Assembly: GCF_031457955.1 (NCBI RefSeq)
Contig: NZ_JAVDXN010000009.1
Span: forward strand, 1 to 64,000
Length of the DNA stretch: 64,000 nt
Origin: Mixta sp031457955
Lineage (GTDB): Bacteria > Pseudomonadota > Gammaproteobacteria > Enterobacterales > Enterobacteriaceae
Reading direction: 5' to 3'
This document shows positions 46,007 to 54,429 of this stretch, one piece after another (positions within the stretch are counted from its first letter, which is position 1; every line of letters starts with the position of its first letter). The position numbers and the translations under genes are program-made. The notes under the pieces were generated by a model. That model ran no database searches and was not told the DNA's origin. It saw only the letters and a program-made list of their open reading frames with translations.

Positions 46007-46609
46007 ATGAAGAAAGCGCCAGGCTCTTTGCTGACGCCCATCCCAATACTGTTGGCACTGCTGACGGGTAGCGCCGCGCACGCCGATGAGGTCTCGCCGC
46101 GTAGCAGCGCCTTACCGACTGCGCCTTACCTGCTGCCAGGCGCACCGACATTTGATATGAGTATTGCGCAGTTTCGGGAAAAATATAATACGGCTAATCC
46201 GGATTTACCGCTCAGCGAATACCGGGCGGTGGACAGCCGACGGGATAAAAGTACGCTCACGCGCGCGGCCAGTAAGATCAGCGAAACGCTCTATGCTTCT
46301 ACGGCACTGGAGCCGGGCACCGGGAAAATCAAAACGCTGCAAATTACCTGGCTGCCGATCCCTGGCCCCGATGAAAAAGCGGCGCAGGAGAAAGCACAGG
46401 CCTATATGGCAGCGCTGATGCGTTTCTTTGTGCCGACGCGTTCGCCAGAAGAGAGCCGTAAACGGCTGAATGAACTGCTGAGCAAAGGTAAAGGCGCGCG
46501 TTATTATACGCAGACCGAAGGGGCGCTACGCTTCGTGGTTGCCGACAACGGCGACAAGGGGCTCACCTTCGCTATCGAGCCGATTAAGCTGTCGCTGACA
46601 GCGCCCTAA
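46007..46609 (+). CDS. yiiQ: Exported DUF1454 protein YiiQ
   Basis: A 200-residue protein with an N-terminal signal peptide (hydrophobic core PIPILLALLTGSA, cleavage probably after AHA, about residue 26) and a soluble, presumably periplasmic, domain. It matches E. coli YiiQ (DUF1454) in position and character; the function is unknown. It lies upstream of tpiA in the same direction, with a separate promoter likely in the 124-base gap. Confidence 0.88.
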   Translation: MKKAPGSLLTPIPILLALLTGSAAHADEVSPRSSALPTAPYLLPGAPTFDMSIAQFREKYNTANPDLPLSEYRAVDSRRDKSTLTRAASKISETLYASTALEPGTGKIKTLQITWLPIPGPDEKAAQEKAQAYMAALMRFFVPTRSPEESRKRLNELLSKGKGARYYTQTEGALRFVVADNGDKGLTFAIEPIKLSLTAP

Positions 46610-46733
46610 GGCTTGTGCTTAAAATGACGAAAAGCAAAGCCATTCAGGTTTAACATCTCTATACTGTCTGGCAGACATCGCTGCCCGTCGGGCAGTGTAC
46701 TTTACTGGTATTGCGTTACACGTGGAGGATATG

Positions 46734-47498
46734 ATGCGACATCCATTAGTTATGGGTAACTGGAAACTGAACGGCAACAAAAAAATGGTCAGCGATCTGA
46801 TCGATGGCCTGCGTAAAGAACTGAATGCCGTTCAGGGCTGTGGCGTTGCCATCGCCCCGCCAGTGATGTATCTGGATCAGGCGCAGCAGGCGCTGGCCGA
46901 CAGTCAGATCGTACTGGGTGCCCAGAACGTTGATGTTAACCTGTCTGGCGCATTTACCGGTGAAGTTTCCGCCGACATGCTGAAGGATATTGGCGCGCGC
47001 TATATCATTATCGGCCATTCAGAACGTCGCACTTATCACAAAGAAAGCGATGAGTTTATTGCGAAAAAATTCGCCGTGCTGAAAGAAGCGGGCCTGACCC
47101 CGGTTCTCTGCATCGGTGAAACCGAAGCAGAAAACGAAGCAGGCAAAACCGAAGAAGTTTGCGCACGTCAGATTGACGCCGTGCTGGAAAGCCAGGGCGC
47201 AGCCGCGTTTAACGACGCAGTGATTGCCTATGAACCGATTTGGGCGATTGGTACCGGCAAATCAGCCACCCCGGCGCAGGCGCAGGCGGTGCATAAGTTC
47301 ATTCGTGACCATATTGCGAAGAAAGATGCCAAAGTAGCCGAACAGGTTATTATCCAATACGGCGGCTCCGTGAACGATAAAAATGCCGCAGAGCTTTTCG
47401 CTCAGCCGGATATCGACGGCGCGCTGGTTGGCGGCGCTTCACTGAAAGCTGACGCCTTTGCCGTTATCGTCAAGGCCGCTGCCGCAGCGAAAGCCTGA
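46734..47498 (+). CDS. tpiA: Triosephosphate isomerase
   Basis: TpiA interconverts dihydroxyacetone phosphate and glyceraldehyde-3-phosphate. The 254-residue TIM barrel has the catalytic residues in GNWKLNG (Lys), GHSERR (His, about 95) and AYEPIWAIGTG (Glu, about 167). Two adjacent ATGs occur; the second, 46734, is at the right distance from GGAGG (46724-46728) and gives the E. coli N-terminus MRHPLVMGN. A terminator follows. Confidence 0.98.
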   Translation: MRHPLVMGNWKLNGNKKMVSDLIDGLRKELNAVQGCGVAIAPPVMYLDQAQQALADSQIVLGAQNVDVNLSGAFTGEVSADMLKDIGARYIIIGHSERRTYHKESDEFIAKKFAVLKEAGLTPVLCIGETEAENEAGKTEEVCARQIDAVLESQGAAAFNDAVIAYEPIWAIGTGKSATPAQAQAVHKFIRDHIAKKDAKVAEQVIIQYGGSVNDKNAAELFAQPDIDGALVGGASLKADAFAVIVKAAAAAKA

Positions 47499-47504
47499 TG
47501 CTTC

Positions 47505-47528
47505 ACGGGCGGCGCTGTCGCCCGTTTT
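47505..47528 (+). terminator. tpiA terminator
   Basis: The stem ACGGGCG / CGCCCGT with a seven-base loop ends in TTTT, seven bases after the tpiA stop. Confidence 0.82.
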
Positions 47529-47538
47529 CCATTACCTC

Positions 47539-48294
47539 TTAATGCAGCAGCGTACAGCTGTGCTCCTGCACCTCTTCAGCCGAAGCCCGATTCATTTTCA
47601 GCCAGTTTCGCTCAATCGCCATTAATGCCAGCCGTCCGTCGGATAAGCTTGCCAGCGCCAGGCCATATTTCCCCATATTCTGCTGTGCCTGCGGCACTTC
47701 CTGCATCAAACGGATAAAACTGCTCTGCTGAGCCAGTTCAGCAGAGGTCAGGGTACGAATCAGCCAGCGATGCTGCTGTAGCGTCTGCGGCTGCCAGCGC
47801 GCATTGAGCTGCGGCGTTAAGCTGTCCAGCTGCCGTCGCACCTCAGGACGTAAACAGGAAATATGAATGTGTAGCTGGTTCTGCGTGCGGCCATATTCAG
47901 AATTGATGGTTAACGAAATAACGCTATCAGGCACCGCAGAGCCATGACGCATGGTCAGCAGCGCTCGCTGTTGCCAGGCGAGGGCAAAGAAGTTGGGCGT
48001 GGCGGGATCCTGTAGCGCCGGGCTTTCGATACCGCTGATGCGGGCGACAGGCATTAATAAATATTGCAAAGCGCCGTTACGGTCTTTCAGGGTGACATAG
48101 CCTGCATCGAGATCGACGCGCTGGCAGGGAGCAGGATCGTTTCTTTGCTGCTGTCCCGGCACGCACTGCTGGCTAATAATCTGCCACAGCGCGTTGCCGT
48201 TATGATGGAAATGCCATGCGGCAAAAGCCAGCGCGATAACAATAAAAACAATAACAAGCGCAACGATTTTTACCGCACGTGCGTGGGCTGACAT
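47539..48294 (-). CDS. cdh: CDP-diacylglycerol diphosphatase
   Basis: Cdh is an inner-membrane enzyme that hydrolyses CDP-diacylglycerol to CMP and phosphatidic acid. The 251-residue protein has one N-terminal membrane anchor (about 8-27) and a periplasmic HIT-like domain with the histidine triad QLHIHISCLR (near residue 140) and SRTQNQ-like upstream segment. It matches E. coli Cdh in length. AGGAGG lies just before the ATG. It is convergent with tpiA. Confidence 0.94.
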   Translation of the reverse strand: MSAHARAVKIVALVIVFIVIALAFAAWHFHHNGNALWQIISQQCVPGQQQRNDPAPCQRVDLDAGYVTLKDRNGALQYLLMPVARISGIESPALQDPATPNFFALAWQQRALLTMRHGSAVPDSVISLTINSEYGRTQNQLHIHISCLRPEVRRQLDSLTPQLNARWQPQTLQQHRWLIRTLTSAELAQQSSFIRLMQEVPQAQQNMGKYGLALASLSDGRLALMAIERNWLKMNRASAEEVQEHSCTLLH

Positions 48295-48374
48295 AGCAAC
48301 TCCTCCTGATGATTGCGGACAATCCTCGTTCCCTTAACCAGAATTGTCACGCTAACTCATCAAAGGAGAACACA

Positions 48375-49364
48375 CTAACGTTTCATTACCTGGTCGTAAC
48401 TACCGCCTTCTGCAAAATGGGTTTTCTGCGCCTGCGTCCAGCCGCCAAATTTGTTATCAACAGTGAACAGTTTCAGCGGCGTAAAGGTGCTGGCATATTT
48501 TTTCGCCACTTCGGCATCACGCGGACGATAGAAGTTTTGCGCAGCGATAGCCTGCCCTTCCGGCGAGTAGAGATAATTCAGATAGTCGTTAGCCGCTTTG
48601 CGCGTGTCACGGTCATCAACCACGCGATCCACCACGGATACGGTCGGCTCGGCAAGAATCGACTCGCTGGGGGTAATAATCTCAAACTGATCTTTGCCCA
48701 GTTTGTTTACCGCCAGATACGCTTCGTTTTCCCAAGCGATCAGCACGTCGCCAATGCCGCGTTCGACAAAGGTGTTGGTTGCGCCGCGCGCGCCGGAATC
48801 CTGTACTTCTACGTTTTTAAACAGCGCTTTGACAAAATCCAGCGCTTTGCTCTGATCGCCGTTATTCTGATCCAGGGCGTAGCCCCAGGCGGCCAGATAG
48901 TTCCAGCGTGCGCCGCCAGAGGTTTTTGGATTCGGGGTAATTACCGCCACGCCAGGCTTCAGCAGATCGGGCCAGTCGTGGATCTGTTTCGGATTGCCTT
49001 TACGTACCAGAAAAACAATGGTGGAGGTATAAGGCGCAGAATTATTCGGCAGACGTTTTATCCACGCTTTATCCACCCGGCCACGCTCGGCAATGGCATC
49101 AATATCAGAGGCCAGCGCCAGCGTCACCACATCGGCGCGAATACCGTTGATAACCGAGGTCGCCTGCTTACCGGAGCCGCCGTGCGACTGGCGAATAACG
49201 ATATTGTCGCCGGTTTCCTGCTTGTAATGCGCGCTGAAGGCTTTGTTATATTGTTCATACAGCTCACGCGTTGGATCGTAAGACACGTTCAGCAGCTCAA
49301 TATTTTTTGCCAGTACGCTTGTCGATGCCAGCAAAACCGCCAGCCCCAGACTCCACTTATTCAT
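48375..49364 (-). CDS. sbp: Periplasmic sulfate-binding protein Sbp
   Basis: Sbp delivers sulfate to the CysTWA ABC importer. The 329-residue protein has a signal peptide (MNKWSLGLAVLLASTSVLA) followed by mature KNIELLNVSYDPTREL and the conserved ligand segments RQSHGGSGKQA, NPKTSGGARWNYLAAW and GARGATNTFVERG. It matches E. coli Sbp in length. The neighbour pfkA is transcribed in the same direction, 142 bases upstream. Confidence 0.97.
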   Translation of the reverse strand: MNKWSLGLAVLLASTSVLAKNIELLNVSYDPTRELYEQYNKAFSAHYKQETGDNIVIRQSHGGSGKQATSVINGIRADVVTLALASDIDAIAERGRVDKAWIKRLPNNSAPYTSTIVFLVRKGNPKQIHDWPDLLKPGVAVITPNPKTSGGARWNYLAAWGYALDQNNGDQSKALDFVKALFKNVEVQDSGARGATNTFVERGIGDVLIAWENEAYLAVNKLGKDQFEIITPSESILAEPTVSVVDRVVDDRDTRKAANDYLNYLYSPEGQAIAAQNFYRPRDAEVAKKYASTFTPLKLFTVDNKFGGWTQAQKTHFAEGGSYDQVMKR

Positions 49365-49506
49365 TGCACGCTCTCCCGGAAGGTTGTTAACGGAAGCGTG
49401 ACATAAAGCTAACTGCGTTTTAAAGAATTAAAAAGGAAAGGTTATTACTTTATGGAATATATAGAGAGGTAAATCGGGCGCCGTGAACACAGCGCCCTGA
49501 AAAGCA

Positions 49507-50469
49507 TTAATAAAGTTTTTTCGCGGTTTCCAGCCAGTCGCGTTTGAAAGGACGCTTCATGTTCTCAATGGCATCGATGATATCGTGATGCACCATCTTC
49601 TCATTCTGAATACCTACGCAGCGACCGCCGTAGCCCTGCAGCAGCAGCTCAATGGCATAAGCCCCCATACGTGAGGCCAGAATACGGTCATAAGCGACCG
49701 GCGCCCCGCCACGCTGAATATGACCCAGCACGGTGGCACGCGTTTCACGTTTGGTTTCCGCTTCGATATATTTCGCCAGATCATCGATATCGCAAATGTG
49801 CTCGGTAATCGCAACGATGGCATGTTTTTTACCTTTCTCGATACCGGCTTTGATCTCCTGAACCAGCTCTTCACGCGTGTAAGGAATTTCCGGCAGAACG
49901 ATAAATTCACAGCCACCGGCAATCGCCGCCGCCAGCGTCAGATCGCCGCAGTAACGTCCCATCACTTCAACGATAGAAATACGCTGATGTGAAGAGGAGG
50001 TATCACGCAGGCGGTCAATCGCTTCAACCACCGTTTCCAGCGCCGTGAAATACCCGATGGTATAGTCGGTTCCGGCAACGTCGTTATCAATGGTGCCCGG
50101 CAAGCCAATGCAGGGGAAACCCATTTCAGTCAGGCGTTTCGCGCCCATGTAAGAGCCGTCGCCGCCAATCACCACCAGCGCATCGATATTGCGCTTTTTC
50201 ATGTTCTCAATAGCGATCTGGCGCGTTTCTTCATTACGGAATTCAGGGAAACGCGCGGAGCCGAGAAAGGTACCGCCGCGGTTGATCATGTCAGAAACGC
50301 TGTAGCGGTCGAGGTTAATCATCCGGTCTTCATACAAGCCGAGATAGCCATCATAAATGCCACAAACTTCCAGTCCTTCACTCAGGGCGGAGCGGACTAC
50401 ACCGCGAATGGCTGCGTTCATCCCTGGGGCGTCGCCGCCGCTTGTCAGTACACCGATTTTCTTAATCAT
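49507..50469 (-). CDS. pfkA: 6-phosphofructokinase I
   Basis: PfkA phosphorylates fructose-6-phosphate, the committing step of glycolysis. The 320-residue protein has the E. coli length, with ATP loop LTSGGDAPGMNAA (8-20), VVIGGDGSYMGA around the Mg-binding Asp103, the catalytic PGTIDNDVAGTD (Asp127), and allosteric-site residues. A weak G+C hairpin (GGGCGC / GCGCCC, 49476-49497) follows the gene on its strand, without a T run. Confidence 0.98.
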   Translation of the reverse strand: MIKKIGVLTSGGDAPGMNAAIRGVVRSALSEGLEVCGIYDGYLGLYEDRMINLDRYSVSDMINRGGTFLGSARFPEFRNEETRQIAIENMKKRNIDALVVIGGDGSYMGAKRLTEMGFPCIGLPGTIDNDVAGTDYTIGYFTALETVVEAIDRLRDTSSSHQRISIVEVMGRYCGDLTLAAAIAGGCEFIVLPEIPYTREELVQEIKAGIEKGKKHAIVAITEHICDIDDLAKYIEAETKRETRATVLGHIQRGGAPVAYDRILASRMGAYAIELLLQGYGGRCVGIQNEKMVHHDIIDAIENMKRPFKRDWLETAKKLY

Positions 50470-50687
50470 GGCTACCTCTGGACTTAATACTTAATGATGA
50501 ATTCGTTACGCCGGAAAGGTTCGACGTCCGCTCTGTGTCCGATCTTACCGACTCATAATGGCAAATAGTATATCAAACCCCTGTAGCTGAATTGATTCAG
50601 GTCAGGCTAGTTTCGGGTAAAAACCTTTACGCAATGTGACTTTGTGTCTCGCTTAAAAGCCAGGCTGATATTATTTCACACTTCCGC

Positions 50688-51584
50688 TTATAAAAAACCC
50701 TGCGGCTCGGTATGGGCGACAGAACAGGGATCCTGATGGATGATGATATCCGAGCCAGGAAATTGCTTTAAAAGCGCCTGCTCAACCTGCTCCGCCACAT
50801 GATGCGCCTGAATTAACGGCAAATTATCTTCTATTTCAAGGTGGACCTGAATAAAGCGCGTTGGGCCGGATTGCCTTGTGCGTAAATCGTGCGCACCCTG
50901 TACGCCGGGCCAGGTGGTGACGATCTGAACAATCTGCTGCCGCTCCGCATCGGGCAGCGCGCGGTCAAGAAGGGACTGCACGGCATCGTAGCCCATCCGT
51001 AATGCACTAAACAGAATCCATACGCCAATACCTAACGCAAACAGCGCATCGGCGCGGGTAAAGCCATACCAGCTCAGCGCTAACGCCAGTAGAATTGCGC
51101 CGTTCATCAACACATCAGATTGATAATGCAGCATATCGGCACGAATCGCCTGGCTGTGGGTTTTGCGCACAACCCAACGCTGAAAAGTAACCAGCAGCAG
51201 CGTAGAGAGCAAAGCAACCAGCGTCACCGTTATGCCCACCAGCGGCGCATGCAGCACGCCCGGACTGGCTAAATGCTGAATGCCGGTGAGAAACAGAAAC
51301 AGGGCGGAGCCGGAAATAAACATGCTTTGCGCCAGCGCCGCCAGCGATTCCGCTTTGCCATGGCCGAACGTATGCTCCTCATCCGCAGGCTGCAATGAGT
51401 AGCGTACCACTAAAAGATTAGTCAGTGAGGCGGCGGTGTCCACCAGCGAATCGACCAGCGCCGCCAGCACGCTCACCGAACCGGTATACCACCAGGCAAC
51501 AATTTTGATCAGTAACAGCAGCACCGCCAGCGCCGTGGCTGCCATCGCCGCCCGGTTAACCAACCGCGCATAGGAAGCTATCAT
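50688..51584 (-). CDS. fieF: Ferrous-iron/zinc efflux pump FieF
   Basis: FieF (YiiP) is a cation-diffusion-facilitator antiporter exporting Zn2+ and Fe2+ in exchange for protons. The 298-residue protein has six transmembrane helices, the intramembrane metal site Asp45 and Asp49 (ALVDSLVDT) with His and Asp in HYQSDV, and a cytoplasmic C-terminal domain (TRQSGPTRFIQVHLEIED) that dimerises on metal. The longer frame begins 29 codons upstream, but ATG 51584 with a GAGGG ribosome site fits the family N-terminus. In E. coli cpxP is next; here an insert intervenes. Confidence 0.96.
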   Translation of the reverse strand: MIASYARLVNRAAMAATALAVLLLLIKIVAWWYTGSVSVLAALVDSLVDTAASLTNLLVVRYSLQPADEEHTFGHGKAESLAALAQSMFISGSALFLFLTGIQHLASPGVLHAPLVGITVTLVALLSTLLLVTFQRWVVRKTHSQAIRADMLHYQSDVLMNGAILLALALSWYGFTRADALFALGIGVWILFSALRMGYDAVQSLLDRALPDAERQQIVQIVTTWPGVQGAHDLRTRQSGPTRFIQVHLEIEDNLPLIQAHHVAEQVEQALLKQFPGSDIIIHQDPCSVAHTEPQGFL

Positions 51585-51805
51585 CCGCACCCTCGCTAAA
51601 AAAATAAAAGCTAAGTATAAGGGCTGTATCGCAAAATGAGGCAGAGTGAGCGCCAGAATCTCGACACTCACGCTGAAGGTACTGAGGTTAAAGCCTGCAA
51701 AAGTTTAACTGAAGAAGCCAGATTATTACTGTAAAAAATGTCGCCGATAAATGAAAAATAATCCGTCAGCGATTACTATCCTTTTTAATAACATCACAAA
51801 ACTCG

Positions 51806-51988
51806 CTAATTTTCGCAATTAAAACGCCCTTCTTCATTATTCCTTTCGATATATAGCCCACCGCGCAATAACGCTATAAGTTGAAAATAGCAATTATCAC
51901 AAAGCGTATTGTCTGTTGCGGTTAACCGGTTCAACAGGCTCCGCTTAACACCACAATCTATGCAATATTTTAGTGATAAGAAACGCAT
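51806..51988 (-). CDS. Small protein with two CxxC pairs, unrecognised
   Basis: A 60-residue frame I cannot assign. It contains two CxxC knuckles, CIDC (9-12) and CDNC (30-33), spaced 17 residues apart, plus a lone Cys near the end, a layout typical of a small zinc ribbon. The C-terminal half has a hydrophobic helix (YFQLIALLRGG) and an acidic, Asn-rich tail. It lies 45 bases downstream of the GT9 gene on the same strand, probably on the same transcript. The ribosome-binding site is weak (GGA about 14 bases upstream), so translation is not certain. Confidence 0.5.
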   Translation of the reverse strand: MRFLSLKYCIDCGVKRSLLNRLTATDNTLCDNCYFQLIALLRGGLYIERNNEEGRFNCEN

Positions 51989-52033
51989 AGCGTTAAAGTT
52001 TCATCCGTTTTTATAATGAGGAGGTATAATCTG

Positions 52034-53080
52034 CTACTTCAGGTTGCTGAACTTTTTAATCCCCTTCTGCCAACCGGCGTTCGTATGAATTTTACTAACC
52101 AGTTCCTCGACCGCTGAGGAAACTGACTCAACGGAAATATCCTCTACCCGTTTTCCTTCATGAAGAAGGATATGTTTTACGCCTAAAGGGTACCAGCGTT
52201 GATATTTTTCTGGCCGGGACTCAAATAAAGCGACGACGGGAACCTGTAGTGCGGAGGCAAAATGTACCGGCGCGCTGTCGGCAGAAACAATGAGGTCAAG
52301 GTGAGTCATGGCAGCCACAAGATCGGAAACGGTTTCCGTTGACACCCGTTGCACATCGTCCCCGTTCATCCAGCTAAAAGAAAAGTGGTCCTGTGGCGAA
52401 ACAAAAAAGATTATTTCATACGTTTCTGACAGCATTTCAGTTAGCGCCTGCCACTTGTCCCATGACCAGCGTCGATTGACGCTATTATTTGAGACAAAAA
52501 AACCTATTTTAGGCTTTGCCCTGTTTTTAAGCCGCCTGCGCCAGAGCGTGATGATATCCGTACGCGGGTAAACGCGAAGACGTAGCTGGTCTGGTTCGGG
52601 CTTCACCAGCTCGGGCAAAAGGTTAAAACCGGACAACGCCTCATGCTCGATGATCCGGGAATCAACATGGCTTTGCACCCGATCGTCAAACTCGGTATCG
52701 GCATTATGCCAGCGGCAATCCGGCACAGACAGCCGCTTTGCAAAACGAATTGCACTCCTGCTCATCCCACCATTCGGAATAATAAGTAAATCAAATTTAA
52801 GCCTTCGCAGAGTAATGATTAGGTTTAGTCTGTCTATGAGTGCGTTAAAAAAACCGGGCCTGGGATTTTTTTGATAATTTTTTGAGTAGATATAATAATG
52901 AATTTCATCAACATCACTATTATTATCGAGAACGGGAGCATTATACTTATTTGCCAGCACATGGATTTCCGCTTGCGGCCAACGACGCCGTAAAGAATGC
53001 AGCAGCGGTGTCGTACAAACCATGTCGCCAAGAAAATCAATGCGGATAACTAAAATTTTATTTATTTTTTCCTGATCCAT
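52034..53080 (-). CDS. GT9 (heptosyltransferase-like) glycosyltransferase
   Basis: A 348-residue GT-B protein of the glycosyltransferase 9 / heptosyltransferase family (relatives: WaaC, WaaF, WaaQ). The N-terminal domain starts ILVIRIDFLGDMVCTTPLL (the acceptor-side LGD motif), and the C-terminal donor domain has the hallmark IVSADSAPVHFASALQVPVVALF. The sugar and acceptor are unknown; lipopolysaccharide core is the obvious guess for this family. AGGAAGG lies just before the ATG. It is inserted, with a CxxC miniprotein, between fieF and cpxP, in DNA noticeably richer in A+T than the flanks, and it is far from the usual waa cluster. This suggests acquisition by transfer. Confidence 0.88.
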   Translation of the reverse strand: MDQEKINKILVIRIDFLGDMVCTTPLLHSLRRRWPQAEIHVLANKYNAPVLDNNSDVDEIHYYIYSKNYQKNPRPGFFNALIDRLNLIITLRRLKFDLLIIPNGGMSRSAIRFAKRLSVPDCRWHNADTEFDDRVQSHVDSRIIEHEALSGFNLLPELVKPEPDQLRLRVYPRTDIITLWRRRLKNRAKPKIGFFVSNNSVNRRWSWDKWQALTEMLSETYEIIFFVSPQDHFSFSWMNGDDVQRVSTETVSDLVAAMTHLDLIVSADSAPVHFASALQVPVVALFESRPEKYQRWYPLGVKHILLHEGKRVEDISVESVSSAVEELVSKIHTNAGWQKGIKKFSNLK

Positions 53081-53183
53081 CAGCCTTCCTTAATTAAGCT
53101 ATCAATGACTCTTATTCCGCCACCCCAGATAAAAACCTCTTAACCATTCCCTTTAGATTTTCAGGATGCATTAGAGTTCAGGA

Positions 53184-53233
53184 CTGTATAAAATAACCTA
53201 TACAGAAAACCATAAAAATATAATTATTTTTAT
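53184..53233. promoter_or_regulatory. Two inverted repeats upstream of the GT9 gene
   Basis: CTGTATA / TATACAG with an 8-base centre (53184-53205), and a 10-bp A+T palindrome (53212-53233), lie 100-150 bases upstream of the GT9 start. The first could be an operator for a dimeric regulator; no known consensus fits. The remaining A+T-rich sequence from 53081 to about 53500 shows no supportable gene. Confidence 0.4.
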
Positions 53234-53527
53234 GCCCCATGAGCAAGTTGGTTATCGCAAAAGTGCCCGCGGTATCACCTAAAATACCCTGTAAGGAAAA
53301 TTTACAGCGATCAACTTTATGGCAATAAAAACGTCATGGTTTTCAACATAAAGAGATCATTTACCACTTTTATTTTCTATCTAAAAAAACCATTCATCAT
53401 TTATTATTCTCAGGCAAGAGGGCTTTGTCATACGCTTTGTGAAAATGCGTAATGCTATTGCTATAATTAAACGCATTGGTGAAATATTGCGGCGCGACCG
53501 GACAAGGATTTTGCAACAGTTTGTAGC

Positions 53528-53682
53528 TGCTCCAGAGGCAAATGATTTGTGGGTGTTGTTGAGCGGCTGATCCAGGAAAAATGATTAGTGGGGGTTGTTG
53601 AGCGGCTGATCCAGGAAAACGATTTGCGGGTGTTGTTGAACTGCTGCTGCCGGGGAAAAACGATTTGCGGGGTTTTAGCCAG
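53528..53682. repeat. Four imperfect 39-bp tandem repeats
   Basis: Four head-to-tail units with a shared core resembling TGATCCAGGAAAA, then GATTTG and GGGTGTTGTTGAGC, start near 53530, 53569, 53608 and 53647. The two middle copies are the most alike, and the outer ones have drifted. The period is a multiple of three, so one minus-strand frame reads through them (FPGSAAQQ-type units), but no start or ribosome site supports a gene. There are no spacers, so this is not a CRISPR array. It lies directly beyond the CpxQ terminator. Confidence 0.85.
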
Positions 53683-53690
53683 CTGCGGAT

Positions 53691-53749
53691 AAAAAAAAAC
53701 CCCCTCATCATGAGGGGGAAGACAGGGATGGTGTCTATGGCAAGGAAAA
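53691..53749 (-). ncRNA. cpxQ: CpxQ small RNA (3' UTR of cpxP) with terminator
   Basis: On the minus strand, the sequence after the cpxP stop begins TTTTCCTTGCCATAGACACC, continues with ATCCCTGTCTT, and ends in a terminator hairpin CCCCCTCA / TGAGGGGG (53700-53718) plus nine T (53699-53691). This matches my memory of E. coli and Salmonella CpxQ, an Hfq-bound RNA cut from the cpxP 3' UTR by RNase E that represses envelope-protein mRNAs. The conserved 5' segment contains the seed region. Exact ends are inferred; it shares the cpxP promoter. Confidence 0.88.
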
Positions 53750-53762
53750 CAGGGATACTATG

Positions 53763-54278
53763 TTACTGGTTACTGCCGGCACTACTCACTTCATGCAGCG
53801 GTGAAACCTGCTGCAGATTCGTCAGCCTGCGCAACTCGTTCATACGTTGCTCATGCTTCTGTTGCAAAACAGCTTGTTGCTGCGGCGTTAGCAGGTGATA
53901 CATCTGGTTGCGAATGCGGGCCATCTCGACCTGCCGCGTAACCTGCTCCTGTGCTAACTTCTCTGCCTGGCTCTTCACAGCTGTTTCATTAAACTTTTCT
54001 GCAATGACCAGATTATGCAGAGTTTCTAAATCGCTCACGTTCACGGGAGGACGCTCATGTTGCGTTTGCTGCATCAGGTCCCGCATCTGCTGACGCTGTT
54101 GCTCCGAAAGCTTAATGCCGTCAAACATATGGCTTTGCGGATTTTGCGCTATGCTGCCAGTCATCAATTCGCCTGGTGGATGCATCCCGTCAATCGTCGT
54201 AACGTCTGCTGCCCACGCGCTGGAGTAACTAAAAACCACCGAGGCTGAAGCAAAGACGGCGGCGGTTACTTTGCGCAT
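53763..54278 (-). CDS. cpxP: Periplasmic Cpx inhibitor CpxP
   Basis: CpxP is a periplasmic chaperone-like adaptor that damps CpxA and escorts misfolded pilins to DegP. The 171-residue protein has a signal peptide (cleavage probably after AWA, residue 23), a helical hairpin fold with two LTxxQ-type motifs (LSEQQRQQM and LLTPQQQAVL), and closely matches E. coli CpxP in the central part (SHMFDGIKLSEQQRQQMRDLMQQ). It is divergent from cpxRA with a perfect CpxR box between, and is normally the most strongly induced Cpx target. Its transcript ends as CpxQ. Confidence 0.95.
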   Translation of the reverse strand: MRKVTAAVFASASVVFSYSSAWAADVTTIDGMHPPGELMTGSIAQNPQSHMFDGIKLSEQQRQQMRDLMQQTQHERPPVNVSDLETLHNLVIAEKFNETAVKSQAEKLAQEQVTRQVEMARIRNQMYHLLTPQQQAVLQQKHEQRMNELRRLTNLQQVSPLHEVSSAGSNQ

Positions 54279-54360
54279 CGTTTACTCCCACATTCGTTTG
54301 CATCATTTGATTCAACGAGGTTCAGACTACAGAGATAGCTGCAAACTAGCGTCAGGGGGT

Positions 54361-54375
54361 GTAAAACTACGTAAA
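54361..54375. promoter_or_regulatory. CpxR binding box
   Basis: GTAAA, five bases, GTAAA (54361-54375) is a perfect CpxR consensus in the cpxP-cpxR gap, 83 bases from the cpxP start and 55 from that of cpxR. It explains both cpxP induction and autoregulation of cpxRA. Confidence 0.92.
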
Positions 54376-54429
54376 GCGATGGAATGGGGTAGGCGATCAC
54401 GCTATTTTGCCTGCGGAGGGCTTAAGAAA

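Noticed and set aside
53184..53205. LexA box
   Set aside because: CTGT and ACAG ends are present but separated by 14 bases instead of the 8 required.
53528..53682. Possible CRISPR array
   Set aside because: Units are contiguous and diverged with no unique spacers between them, and there are no cas genes nearby.
53397..53711. A 104-codon minus-strand frame through the 39-bp repeats
   Set aside because: It begins within the CpxQ terminator hairpin, has no ribosome-binding site, and is open mainly because the repeat period is a multiple of three.
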